Below are positions 41,745 to 52,300 of a DNA stretch of 64,000 nucleotides, piece after piece (the stretch's first letter is position 1; every line of letters begins with the position of its first letter). Origin of the DNA: Bryopsis sp. KO-2023 (Eukaryota; Chlorophyta; Ulvophyceae; Bryopsidales; Bryopsidaceae); the NCBI GenBank assembly GCA_030272585.1, contig BSYQ01000002.1, positions 8,122,001 to 8,186,000 of the forward strand, read 5' to 3'. The position numbers were made by a program, and so were the translations under genes. The notes under the pieces were generated by a model that worked only from the letters and a program-made list of their open reading frames with translations, searched no databases and was not told the origin of the DNA.

Positions 41745-43876
41745 CACTACGAGAACAGCCTGGCTATACGATACGTTTTTTGTATCGTATACGGTACCAT
41801 CTGTATAGCATGCAAAACAAAGTGTATCGTACGATAAAAAACGTACCGCATACAATGGGTCAACCGCACTTTTCTTACGATACGTTTTCTGTATGGTATG
41901 AGAGCTCAAACGTAGCGTACTATGTTTGGGAGAAACATCGTATAGTGGTCGAAATATAGCGTACGATGTTGTGAGGGAAACATCGTAGAGCGGTTCAAAC
42001 TTAGCGTACGATGTTTCGAGGGAAGCGCGTCGATATCGCGATATCACTGTTCGATATGGCAGTGGATCGTGTCGTACACTGTTCACATGATACGATAAGA
42101 GCAACAATGATGATTCAATGATATCCAGGACTCGAACCTGGTTGGACTGCCACCTGGCATACCATCTATACAGTTTGCACTTTCAAATACTCTGTGCAAC
42201 TCGCACAATGAAAGATGCACTGGCCCCTAGTTCACATGCATTTGCCTAAATCCAGCTGAGAAGTGCTTGTGCCTCCTCTTCAATTTTGATTGCTAGCTTT
42301 TTACATGCAACCAGTATTATAACTCCCATTTTTGGAAGTTGTCATGGCACATATGGCTCTTGCTCTCCTCCAGTCCACTTCCTTAAAAGGAAACAGGGCA
42401 GGGTCTGGCAAATAGTCAATACCATCCAATAGATTCAGGTTGTCCACACCACCAGGAACTTCTTAGACCCCAGGCTGCATTCCCCTCCAAACCACCACCT
42501 AACTACAAAGGAAGCTCTAATAGAGGAAACAAGGTCATTTGGAAATAAAATCTTTATATCGACAGAAACATCGATAAGATTCCAGCACCACCACCTACTT
42601 CACCACTTTCAGTCTCATAGGGGGAACAGAAAATCTCCAGTTTGAGCCCCCCCCCTCCAAACTGACACCGACAAATGTCTGATTAACTCTTGCAGCAGCC
42701 TCGCCACACCACCCAGCAAACCAGTGTCTCCACCATGGCAAGGATCCTGATGTTCTGGAATGCCAATTACTGGAAACAAAGAAAGGAAAATACAGTTGAA
42801 CGGGTACATAAAAAGCATATGAAAACCCACCTGGTTTTTGTTCCATTGTATCAATCACACCCCTTTTTTCTCCCCACTCGTTTTTTGCAGGAGTCTGTGA
42901 TTCCCTTGTCTTCCCTCTTATCCCAACTCCTTCGCCCATACACACACACAAAAAAAAACAAGAGTGCTCCACATTCCTTGTGTCAGGGGGCTTGGGCAAA
43001 GTAAGCACTGGCAGATCAGACTTAAAGTTGTCAGAAATAACTGGATCAACAAAGGACTCGACTTCATTTGTGCCAAACGAATGAAAACAATACAAGAAAA
43101 ACGCTGAAGCGCACCTGCTGCAAGCACTGCAACATCATCATCCTTCCCGGGAGGACCACCACCAATTTCACAAAATGCAACACTTTCTGTAGCGCCGGTT
43201 ACCTGTTTTCTCTTCAACCCCTCTGTAGCACCGGCATTCGCAATTCACTTTTTCGCTCGCCGAAACCAGTCTCAACAGCTCGACAGCAGCGGCAAGGAAA
43301 ATGCTGCGATAAAATTTCGGCGCAGACATGTAACGATAAAAAATATAACATCAATCATTTCACTCTGTTATCACATCCACCACCACACCAATCTTGTTTC
43401 CTCCATGAGACGAGTGGCGACACGAAAAGCGGTGGAGTTGGTCCACGATACTCAGAGGGTTCGACTCCCTCGCGCTTTCCTACCTTTTCAGCACCCGGTT
43501 CCAAAAGACAGAGGTGTGGACGATACGAATAGGTTGGGGATACCGCAGTGGGGTCTTTACCGCACTGTGAGTGACAATTACAAGAGGCGCGGTATCCCCC
43601 ACTGAAAGAAGGTAAAGAAGGCAACGGCTTTGCGGCTTGGACACCTTCTGCGTGCGATGTTTTTATCGTACGATACAGAATCAGCCGAAAACAAAGGAAT
43701 TTGTATCGTACGATAAGATATTTGTATTCCACCAACCGCCTGTTCCCGCGATTCATATCGTACCATACAACCGCCGCTGGTTCTTGTTATCGTACGATAC
43801 AAATTCAGCTGAAATCTGGAATTTGTATCGTACGATAGAATATTTTATATCGTATAGCCAGGCTGTTCTCGTAGTG
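41745..43876. mobile_element. CACTA-type (En/Spm) non-autonomous transposon
   Basis: The 2,132-bp element has terminal inverted repeats of 29 bp that are identical: both ends begin CACTACGAGAACAGCCTGGC. The flanks are CAT on each side (41,742-41,744 and 43,877-43,879), the 3-bp duplication expected of CACTA elements. Both subterminal zones carry many copies of the palindrome TATCGTACGATA or close variants. Near the left end there are also direct repeats of about 50 bp built on GCGTACGATGTT..GAGGGAA. Such subterminal arrays are where CACTA transposases bind. No transposase frame exists inside. Two tRNA-like B-box segments lie in the interior (about 42,122-42,180 and 43,440-43,480). Confidence 0.88.
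42122..42180 (-). other. tRNA-like B-box segment inside the CACTA element
   Basis: On the minus strand CCAGG-TTCGAGT-CCTGG forms a perfect T-arm and matches the Pol III B-box. It is preceded by an A-box-like TAGATGGTATGCC. The acceptor strands do not pair, so this is a tRNA relic or SINE-like piece rather than a functional tRNA. Confidence 0.35.
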
Positions 43877-43879
43877 CAT

Positions 43880-44762
43880 CCTCGTTTCGCGAGCTCGTTT
43901 ACTAATGCTCCGTGAGTACGTCATTGAGACAACTGACCTGGAACTCATTTCGCGGCGTAATAAATTTTTGCTCCTCACTTTGGTCGATTCGACATCGTCG
44001 AAACTGGGTGAGGCTTGTTCGTATTTTTGCACAGGGCGTCGAAACAACTACTAAAGAACAGAGCCGCCAAAACCAAGAATAATAATACAAGGCATGCCAG
44101 GCCAGAGCCCACAGCATCAGGGGAACAGTGGTGGTCAGAAAAAAGGGAAAAAAAATCAAGAAGCTTTTCAACTCTGTTCTCACTGGGGGGTTGAGTCAAC
44201 CCCCACCCCCCCTCCCAGTGTTGCACTTATCTGAAAGGCTTGAAAGAAGAGTTTGTGAAGGAGCAATAAGATTGATTTTTCTTATATTTTCTGGGGTATT
44301 ACGTAATAAACATATACATGCACAGCTGTCACGTGTTATGGTTTCTTTACAGATGTTTTTTAAATTGCTGTTTTACATTTTCTTTTTAAACATATTCCTT
44401 ACAATGCTATTTTACATGTTCGAACACAGTCCCCACACTTTTATCATATACCAGCAGCAGTAACAATAAAAAGAAGAATGGTGGTACTTTGAAAAACGCC
44501 TTTTCTTTTTTTAAGATGCCCCCCTTCCTACCAGCGGCCCTGTGGCAATGGAGGGATAACTAACCACCTCGAATTTCCAAATGAAAACTTTCAAAAATCA
44601 GGTTTCTGTTTTGCCCAAAAGAAGTGCAAGAACCAGTTCGTGCTATCATGAATCAAAAACTCAAATGTATAATGTACAGTGAAAATAAACTGATTAATCA
44701 AAAACGAAGTCGTTCAATTGTTGTTCAGCAGCCATCTGTTTTTTCTTTTTTTTTTCCCAAAA
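43880..44762. other. Intergenic 3' of the haloperoxidase-like gene
   Basis: No gene is seen. The stretch contains one plus-oriented copy of the GACATGCCAGGCCAGAGCC repeat (44,086-44,124) and AT-rich sequence that probably includes the 3' UTR and poly-A site of the minus-strand haloperoxidase-like gene. Confidence 0.5.
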
Positions 44763-46280
44763 CTACTCGCTCGATTCACACCACCAGCAGTTTTCTGGAA
44801 CTTCCCCTTCAGCCAGCTTTTTCACGAAATCATAAGCTAATTTTCCCAACCCTTCCGCCAGCTTTTCCCCAGCCGGCACCGACGGTCCAAAATGCACCCC
44901 AGCCCACAGCCTGGATTGACCACAGCTTTTCCCCGCCTCCTTGAAAGTGTCGAAGCTTATCTCCTCAAACCCCTCTCTGATTTCTGGATCCAGAAAAGTT
45001 ATATTTATAGAGGTGGGTGGCGGCTGCTCCAGCCCCCTTTTTTCTGTCAACTCGTTCACGATCAGCTCCCCATGGTCAGCAAACGCTGTGCAAAGGGAGG
45101 CCGACGCCGAAGGATACTCCGAATGGGGCTGAGTAGGGATCAGAGGCTCCCAGTCGCCAGCCTTGATGGTTTTCGCTTTTCCCTCCTTAGGGACATAAGC
45201 AATCACCTCCTCATCCTTGTGGAAATTCGCTATGACAGTCTCGGGGCGGACAGCATCGATTCTGACCTTCTCCTTCCAAACCACCACCATGGCGTCGTAC
45301 TCAGCCAGCATTTCGCCCAGGATCCACCGAGGAGTGAGTTCAACATCGAAATGCTGAAGGAAAAACGCCCCGACGGACGTAAACTTGTTATCCCACCACC
45401 TTGCAAGAAACCTTTGCTTAGGAGTCAGGTTTGCCGACAGCTCAAACAGGTCTTTCACCAACGCATCCATGGTTTCTCTGTCGGTCCCGTTCAGCTGCTC
45501 CGCGTCCATATTCTCGTACGGCATGGCGGCTTGCCTGGATTGGACCTCCTCTTCGCTGATCAACAGGGGTCTGACTCGACCTAAGAATGGAACCACGTGG
45601 GTTTGAGCGGTGAATCGGCCGATCTTGCTGGTGTCCGCCTGGGTGAGCGGCTGCCACCTGAGCGGGTACTTCAACGACCAGGGGGGGTTCACGGGTGCAT
45701 ACCCAGTGTAGTCCTCAAATGGCTGCGCGTAGTCTGACCTGGAGAGGTCGCCCATCGAGTTCCAGCCATCCTTGGCCATCCAGTCTGCCAAGCGGACACC
45801 GATCACGTTACCCATTCCTACCCCAGTCGATTTGTCCGTCGACCGATCCTCAGGGTCGTACCCAGCCTCCACCATCAGCGCCTTATATCTTTCCATCGGG
45901 AACTCCCTTTCCGCCGCCCTTATGAGCGAGTATGCATACATTTCCCCAACGTTGAAAAAGTTCTGGCAAAACTCCTTCGGGAGCTGTTCTCGTTTCCCCC
46001 AGAAAGTCAACGCCTTCTCCTCAGGGTCGCACATAGCAAACTGGTCCCAAACGGCCACAGCCTGGATGAATGCGTACCGAACCGTGAGCGCCGTGTCGGC
46101 GTACAGGATCTCGGGGGGGAATCTGGCCAAGGCAACTGGGGAGGAGAAACGAGCACCAGTAATGTCTGGCAGAAGCGTCAGAGGATTTTTGAATCCTGGT
46201 TCCACCTCCCCGAATGTGCTGCGTGAAAGAAACAAGATCGCGAAAGCGACCACCCATTGGCTCCCCCCTCCGATCTTCAT
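44763..46280 (-). CDS. Secreted vanadium-haloperoxidase/PAP2-like protein
   Basis: Single exon, 505 residues. Residues 1-24 form a signal peptide (MKIGGGSQWVVAFAILFLSR). The three phosphatase/haloperoxidase motifs are in order: K-x6-RP as KVRIDAVRP (about 340-350), a PSGH-like motif EYPSASASLC (about 386-396) and SR-x5-H as SRLWAGVH (about 458-465). Vanadium haloperoxidases bind vanadate with these residues and oxidise halides with hydrogen peroxide; acid phosphatases of the PAP2 group use the same fold. Here the catalytic histidine of motif 2 is replaced by serine, and the Asp expected four residues after the last His is also serine. Activity is therefore uncertain. Two cysteines near the C-terminus (CWWC) are unusual. 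The neighbours are repeats only. Confidence 0.75.
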   Translation of the reverse strand: MKIGGGSQWVVAFAILFLSRSTFGEVEPGFKNPLTLLPDITGARFSSPVALARFPPEILYADTALTVRYAFIQAVAVWDQFAMCDPEEKALTFWGKREQLPKEFCQNFFNVGEMYAYSLIRAAEREFPMERYKALMVEAGYDPEDRSTDKSTGVGMGNVIGVRLADWMAKDGWNSMGDLSRSDYAQPFEDYTGYAPVNPPWSLKYPLRWQPLTQADTSKIGRFTAQTHVVPFLGRVRPLLISEEEVQSRQAAMPYENMDAEQLNGTDRETMDALVKDLFELSANLTPKQRFLARWWDNKFTSVGAFFLQHFDVELTPRWILGEMLAEYDAMVVVWKEKVRIDAVRPETVIANFHKDEEVIAYVPKEGKAKTIKAGDWEPLIPTQPHSEYPSASASLCTAFADHGELIVNELTEKRGLEQPPPTSINITFLDPEIREGFEEISFDTFKEAGKSCGQSRLWAGVHFGPSVPAGEKLAEGLGKLAYDFVKKLAEGEVPENCWWCESSE

Positions 46281-47183
46281 GGCGGCTTGCGTTATTTCTT
46301 ATTCTCCTGCGCGACGCGGGTGAACAGAAAATAAGACGATAAAAACTTCCGAAACCGAGCCTTGAAAAAAGTATTACAAAACAACCCCACACAACCCCCG
46401 CCGTTGGCGCCGCCGCTACGTCTGACAATTTCCCACCTTACTTGCTTTTAGTCGAAGAGGTTAGGTCGCACTGATATTCCCACGCTCGCAGCAAACCTCC
46501 AGCTCGTGAACAAGAAACAAACCCCCACGCCTATTGGCACGTACCACTGATGCTACCGGCGCTGGCACGGCATGTCTTGTAACTTTTTTGGTTGGTACGT
46601 ACCATTCCGCGCGACGTTTCCCTCATAACATCGTACGCTGAGTTGGAACGGATCAAATCATGAGTTAGAACAGCTGCGCGCTGTTTCCCTCGAAACATCG
46701 TACTTTACGTTTGAGTCTATATAAAACGTCCCAATCAAAACCTCGTCATCTACAGGAAAAACGCGACCAAAACGTACACACGAAATGGTACAGCGCACGG
46801 AAAGATGGATCGTACATCGAAAACACGTTTCGTTTGAATGGAATCTGTTGAACGTGGATGGAAACTGTCCGCCCTTGGTCCGGGCTTCTGCGCATGTAAT
46901 TTTTGGTTTGGTTTGGTTTGTCCGCCCCTGTTTGTCCTATGGCTGAGCATTGAGCTTGTTTTTGTCTTTCCCCCATCTGAGGGGGGGACCTGGCAGGCGA
47001 CAATTCTCTTGGTCATATTTTTCTCAGAAAGCATGCCAGGTGACCGTTTCTGGGGCGTGGTTTTGATCAACGGTTCAGTTGAACGCTTTGCGGTCGTAAT
47101 AGGGTGCACCTGCTGGGAGTATAAGACGAGCTCGAGCAAATTCTAGAAGCACGGCAAAAAAGTCGCACGCTAGCGACGGCAAG

Positions 47184-47214
<31 letters not shown>

Positions 47215-47840
47215 CTGCCCCCAATCTCCTCTGGAATTGTGAGCACGTTGCAACGCAAACATATGTTCGATATGTTTCAAAATACCACCACGACCACCTC
47301 TTCCCTTTTTCCTTCGAAACAAATCACAGCAAGCGAAAATAACCCAAACAAACAAATGCTGAAGAAGGTTTTAAGGGCGGCAGCACACAACAGTTTGAAA
47401 AAAAACCCGTACTGAATCCCTTCCCTTGTTCAAACATGAAAGGTAGCTGGCAAACCCTCATACTGCTGCATACTCTGAAATAACGTTTTTTAAAAAGCAG
47501 GAATTTATTTCCGCCAGATGGAAAGGTGGCGAAAATTGATTCCAGACGAAAAAGAGTTCTAGCCAAAAAACTGCTAGGCGAAAAAAAAGAGTTTTTCTTT
47601 AGAGTTTTTACCACAACAGTATAATAACCCCCTTTTCCGCCGCCTATGGTTACTCTCGACGTCCCGTTTCCTTTGCATTTCGGAAAATAATGAGCCACTG
47701 AAAACACGTCCAAAGATTGCAAATTTTCAAGTAACTGATAATGAACCCCTGTTCGCAGGCCAGGCCAGGCCCCAGCAAGACAATGTTGGATTGCTTCGTG
47801 AAATAAGCCGATTTTTTATACATTGTCGAAAAGTCAAAAT
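46281..47840. other. Intergenic upstream of the haloperoxidase-like gene
   Basis: The first 150 bp should contain the promoter. At 46,547-46,583 there is a diverged minus-oriented copy of the GACATGCC repeat. At 46,600-46,715 words such as AACATCGTACG and GTTTCCCTCGAAACATCGTA match the direct repeats near the left end of the CACTA element, so a related fragment lies here. A run of about 25 G is centred on 47,200. No gene is recognised. Confidence 0.5.
46600..46720. repeat. CACTA-related fragment upstream of the haloperoxidase-like gene
   Basis: Two copies of the TTTCCCTC(A/G)(T/A)AACATCGTAC block occur here in inverse orientation to those at 41,930-42,030. No terminal inverted repeat was found, so it is a remnant, or the block is an independent repeat that the CACTA element picked up. 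Confidence 0.55.
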
Positions 47841-49057
47841 TTAACCAAGGAGCTCCCTCAGGTCTTCCGTCGTCGCTTCAGAAATGGCGCTGTTTTGGAG
47901 AGCGAGGTGCAGTGGCCTCCTGTCGTTTTCATCCATTCTGTTTTTGTCTGCGCCTGTGGCGGCGGCGCACTCAACCTTTAAATACCTAACTATCGGACTA
48001 GTACTGCCATTTTGCTAGCTAAAGTTTTTTCTTTTTATTCCTCCTATGCCACTATAGGCTCTGGCCTGGCATATCTACCATCTTGCTAAAGCTAAAGGTG
48101 TTTTCTTTGCATTCCCCCGATGCTACTATAAACTCTGGCCTGGCATGTCTTGTAATATTATCTTTGGTTGAAGTACCATCAACGGATAGAGAGAGACAGG
48201 GCAAAACTCGCGATCCTCAGTTTGCATCCCATTTTCTCTCTTTTCATAGAAAAAGTGAACGTTTTGTGTAAAAAAAGTCAAAATCTTCTAGCATGTACTT
48301 GTCTTTTTTTACTTGTTTGTTGATTTAATCAATTTTTTGAGGTAAATTTCAGGTTACTGAGTGTTTTCAGAAACGTTGTCTATCAAGCTAAATCACCTGC
48401 TTGAAGAAGAGCTCTGACGATTGCGATATGACCTGACTGTGCTGCGAGATGTAGTGCCCTTGTCCGGCGGTGTTTTTTGGGGTACATGTTTGTATCAACT
48501 CCCATGGCTAAAAGCGCCTGGAGCATTTTCCAATTAAACAAACAAAAGAAACACAAGTTCGGAATCCAAAAATAAAAGAAAAAGAAAAAAATGCAAGTTT
48601 GGAATCAAACAAACAAACAATACATTGAAACTGTAAATAAAATGAAACCTGAAACTAATCTAAAACTGTTTTCTTCATTCAATCAATCAGTATAACATGC
48701 ACAGAAGTCCAGGCCTGTTTTTAATCACTTTCAAAACCTGCTTAATATGGAGTGTTACCACCAACAATTTGGTCAACAAATTCAAATCCTTCTCCAGGTT
48801 CTTTTGGTTCAAATTTAATTCATACATGACCATATTGTCCTCTACCACCTGATTGTTTTGCATATTTACCTTCAACTTCAGCAGCTTTAGTACTTGTTTC
48901 ACAATAAGAAACTTGTGGAGCACCCACATACTTTTTTTTTTACAATATCAGGGGGGTAGTGTGAATGTGTACACACCTTGACAGTCATGAGGTCACCCAT
49001 GCTAGATGCAACCAGCAACGCGCTCTCCTCTTCATCTGTTTTGTCAGGCTTCACAGT
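47841..49057 (-). CDS. Ankyrin-repeat gene, three 3' exons
   Basis: Exon 49,057-48,977 reads [20 protein letters not shown] and GDLMTVK. Exon 48,517-48,397 reads [20 protein letters not shown] and [20 protein letters not shown]. Exon 47,989-47,841 reads [48 protein letters not shown] and stops. Exons join in phase 0 and phase 1. Together they give about three ankyrin repeats (LHLAAxxGH..VxxLL), a protein-binding scaffold. The structure is the same as in the gene at 51.2-52.1 kb. The 5' end may join the coiled-coil exons at 49.7-50.15 kb (about 600 bp further on), but a linking exon in the right phase was not found. Introns carry copies of the GACATGCC repeat. Confidence 0.6.
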
Positions 49058-49699
49058 CTGACATGTCGATCACAAGAATTCCTCAAGTGTTGTGACAGGT
49101 AGGAGCATTTGGCGTCCAGTCAGACAGGAGGCTGGGACAGACTGGGGAGGCAGGGCAAAACAGGGGCAAGACGAGGTAGCAATTGTGGAGGGTTTTGGTT
49201 GTGAGGTCCCCCATGTAAACTCGGTGGCAGTTCTTTGTGTGGAACCAACCAGAAGTATTATTTCAAGACATGCCAGGCCAGAGCCTATAGCATCGGGGGG
49301 GAAAGAAACAATAACCCGTAGCTAGCAAGCAAGGTTTATATCGGCTTGTGTTGACCCTGTTGCTTTCAATTGTTAGGGTTTTGGGAGGGAGCAGTATGAC
49401 TCACCCCCCTCCTCATCTCTGCGTCAGACGTGGGTGCCTGGTGCTGAAGGCCTAAATATCCTCAAACTCGATCTGGAAAGCCAAAAAAATTGTACTTTAA
49501 CTACTTTTTCAAAAGAGTCGCTTGTTTTTTTTGAAAAACACGTACGTCTGCCAAAAAAACAAACAAGATCAGCGAATTACGTAAGCATGAGGAGTTCCCA
49601 CTGAACGAAAACACCTGTGGCGGCGACCAACCAACCAAAAATATCACAAGACATGCCAGGCCAGAGCCTATAGCATCGGGGGGCTAGTACAAACAAAAT

Positions 49700-50152
49700 A
49701 CCCCACCTGTGGTGGCGACCATAGCTGACATGTGACTTTTCCACTCTTTTTGCTCATCAAGCTTTCCTTCCAACTGATTTATCTTTTTATTTTTTTCCCG
49801 AACAGCTTCCACCACTTCTTCCAGTTTCCGTTCCATCGAGCTCAGGCGCTCTTTCGTGTTGCGGAGCTCTACCTCCTGTTTTTCCAACCAATCGATCATT
49901 AACTACAACCCACAGAAAAAGAGAGCAGCCATCCCCCCCCCCCTTGATAATGAAACACGGACAAAAAAAAAGAGAAAAACTTTTGAAGCTCCCAATCGTA
50001 GCCTGTTTTTCGGCGGCCGCCTCCTTCTTTTCACTGCTTTGACGCACCAAGATCTCCAGCTCATCAATACGAGCCCGCAGAGCGGCGGCGAAATCCACGT
50101 CCGCCGCCACTCCCTCTTCTTTCTTCCCCCCGATAAACCGCGGGTCAAACAT
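49700..50152 (-). CDS. Coiled-coil exons, probably the 5' part of the ankyrin gene
   Basis: Exon 1 begins MFDPRFIGGKKEEGVAADVD (ATG at 50,152) and continues FAAALRARIDELEILVRQSS and EKKEAAAEKQ. After about 100 bp with a poly-C run, exon 2 reads MIDWLEKQEVELRNTKERLS and SMERKLEEVVEAVREKNKKI and ends ..AMVATT at a GTGGGG donor. Both are strongly heptad-patterned. A standard GT donor for exon 1 in the right phase is lacking; a GC donor (CAG|GCTACG) would fit. N-terminal coiled coil plus C-terminal ankyrin is my inference from position and strand. Confidence 0.45.
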
Positions 50153-51243
50153 TCTGCGCTTGTTATGTGTGGTGTGTTGTTTATCCACTTGGCAAGTCAG
50201 TAGAAACAAAGAAAGAAAGTGCTCCAACCTGTCTCGATGTTGGGTTAAGTTTCAGTTTCTGAGTTGGCGCTTTCCCGCGTGTTTGTTCCCTGGACTGGCC
50301 GTCACATTCAGTCTCTTTCTTTCAACCTGAAAAATTCCCTTTCACCAGCTTAGCTCGCGTTGAACACGGCGCCGCGCTCAGACGAAAAGAATCAACCAAT
50401 GATTATTACATGTTGCCCTCTGCTCATATCCCAACCCAATACCAGACAATCACCTCATAAAAAAAAAGAAAAAGCTTGGATCCATAAGCCCTTCTGCAAG
50501 AAGCAACCAAAGAACAAAACAAAAAACAAAAAGAAAGTACCCCCCCAAAATAACTCAGAGTCCAGACGAAAGAATATTTTCTTCAAACGCCGCCATCATT
50601 CCTGCCACCAAGGAACTCAGTTCTCGTTCAGTTGGGTGAGACCTGTGGATTTTGTTGGACGCTGAAGAACGACTGGCCGTTCCTTACAATGGACATATGC
50701 TTTTCCCCTCCCCGCGCGCTTTCTTGCGATGCCAGTTTCATTCTGGTTTTTCGACGCTTTTCAGTGATTGGAGCTGAAACTCAAGAATTTTCTGATCGAA
50801 AAAAAGTTCTTGGCACTTTTTTTTCCGATCCTCTGGTCCAGGAAGCCGTTGCTGGAAGGTCTAGCCGACTAAACACCTATTCTATTTCGAAAAAATATTG
50901 CTTTCACTTTCAAATCGTTCGTATCGAACACATCCCGATCTGTGAAGTAGCGGACACCCGAAACGACCTGTTCAAAGAAACCAACATCCCCAAAATCTTA
51001 CAAGACATGCCAGGCCAGATCCTGTAGCATCAAGAGAATACAAAAAAGAAACCTTAGCTAGCAAGGTTCATTATATTGCTTTAAAAAAATCATTCATAAA
51101 TCGATGGATCGATGGAATTACACATCGCCTGAGGAGGTAGAAACCAGAAACTTCCCCAAACAATTCGCTTCAAGTAAACAACGTTTTGACCCAGACCGCC
51201 ACACGAGCCATTCACATCCCTCGACTGTAGAATTTTGAGGTGT
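50153..51243. other. Region between the two ankyrin genes
   Basis: An open frame of 131 residues (50,632-51,027, +) has no motif and runs into a GACATGCCAGGCCAGA repeat copy (51,003-51,060), so I do not call it. Otherwise no gene is seen; the left part should contain the promoter of the minus-strand coiled-coil exons. Confidence 0.4.
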
Positions 51244-52101
51244 TCATCTCAACAGCTTAGCTAAAGCGTCTTTCGTTGCTTGGGTAAGTCTTGCGTTCCG
51301 CTTGCCAATAAGGTCCACAGGATATTCGCCGTCGGAATTCCTCATCTTTTTTGCCCCTTGAACGAGAAACGGAAAAAAAACTCAAAAGAAGAACGATAAC
51401 AGTTAGGAGCGAAAGCTTTGAGAGCTATGCCTGGATAAAAAAGACGAAAATTGAAAATGTTTTTAGTTTAGATAAAAGCCTAACAGATGTAGTTAAAAGA
51501 GCTAGTTTAGAAGATGGTAGTTGTTCAAGTCCACGATCCATCATGGACTACAAGAATGTTACAGCTATCCACTGCAGTGGATGGGTCGGAAAAACAAATA
51601 TCCAGGGAATCAAAATTACCAGCGTCGAGCAACGCCTTGGCCATTTCGGGGTTGCCAATCGAAGATGCGAAATGTAATGCTGTGTTGTATGTTGGGGATC
51701 CTTTTACATTCACATCAAACCTCATGGCTATGAACGCCTAAAAGTTTCACAAAGTTTTTTTTATTAGACAATAAAAAAGACTCGAGCAATAGGAATCTTA
51801 GGAAACTTTTTCGAGCAATACGAAAGACAACATGACGAATCAATCAATCAATCAATAATTTCAATTAAACAAACAAGCAAACATCAAATTACATGGATCA
51901 TTGTAAGGAGCTTAAATCAGGTCTGAAAACAACAAAAGAGGGTCATCATTGATGACTCGCTGGAAGATATATGCAACAACAAAACTACTGCGTCAAAAAC
52001 AAGAAATAGAGAGATGGGAAATGGGATATGCAGGATGGGGTCTTTTTTACCTCGACCATTTGAAGGTCATCGCGTTTAGCAGCGGAAAAAAGAGATTTCC
52101 T
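51244..52101 (-). CDS. Ankyrin-repeat gene, three exons recognised
   Basis: An exon ending at 52,051 reads KSLFSAAKRDDLQMVE (donor GTAAAA). Exon 51,737-51,620 reads AFIAMRFDVNVKGSPTYNTA and LHFASSIGNPEMAKALLDAG. Exon 51,356-51,244 reads AKKMRNSDGEYPVDLIGKRN and ARLTQATKDALAKLLR, then TGA. Junction phases (0, then 1) equal those of the 47.8-49.1 kb gene, so the two are duplicates. Ankyrin repeats bind protein partners. No upstream exon or ATG is visible before the F-box gene at 52,301, so the gene is 5'-incomplete or its start lies in an unrecognised short exon. Confidence 0.6.
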
Positions 52102-52300
52102 TACATTCTGTTACTCCAAAAACAAAAACAAACACTTGTGGTATTTTCTGAGCACCATAAGTGCAGGTTTGCTTCCCAAGAAAAGAGGTATATGTTTGCC
52201 TGCATCTCTTTTTTTTAGAAGACACAAAAGGTCCCGAAACACCCGTATTTAACTTTTCTTGTGTAACAATATGCAAAAGACCTTTTGTGACTACTACTTT

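Larger units (their letters stand above)
44086..51066. repeat. Dispersed short repeat family, core GACATGCCAGGCCAGAGCC
   Basis: Copies lie at about 44,086-44,124 (+), 46,547-46,583 (-), 48,005-48,075 (-), 48,076-48,165 (-), 49,264-49,345 (+), 49,646-49,690 (+) and 51,000-51,066 (+). The better copies share CAAGACATGCCAGGCCAGAG, then CCTATAGCATCGGGGG, an A-rich spacer and TTAGCTAGCAAGGTT, about 75-80 bp in all. Most are in introns of the minus-strand ankyrin/coiled-coil genes, in both orientations. The ends are not sharp enough to see inverted termini or target duplications. It may be a MITE, a SINE fragment, or a structured intronic element. Confidence 0.7.

Noticed and set aside
42595-43095. 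166-residue minus-strand frame in the CACTA element, considered as transposase
   Set aside because: No DDE motifs, low-complexity composition, and overlapping frames of similar length; the element is non-autonomous.
43413-43482. tRNA-like T-arm GAGGG-TTCGACT-CCCTC with a fairly good acceptor stem, inside the CACTA element
   Set aside because: Only about 25 bases lie between acceptor and T-arm, too few for D- and anticodon arms.
50632-51027. 131-residue plus-strand open frame
   Set aside because: No motif, no paralogue, and it ends inside a copy of the dispersed GACATGCC repeat.
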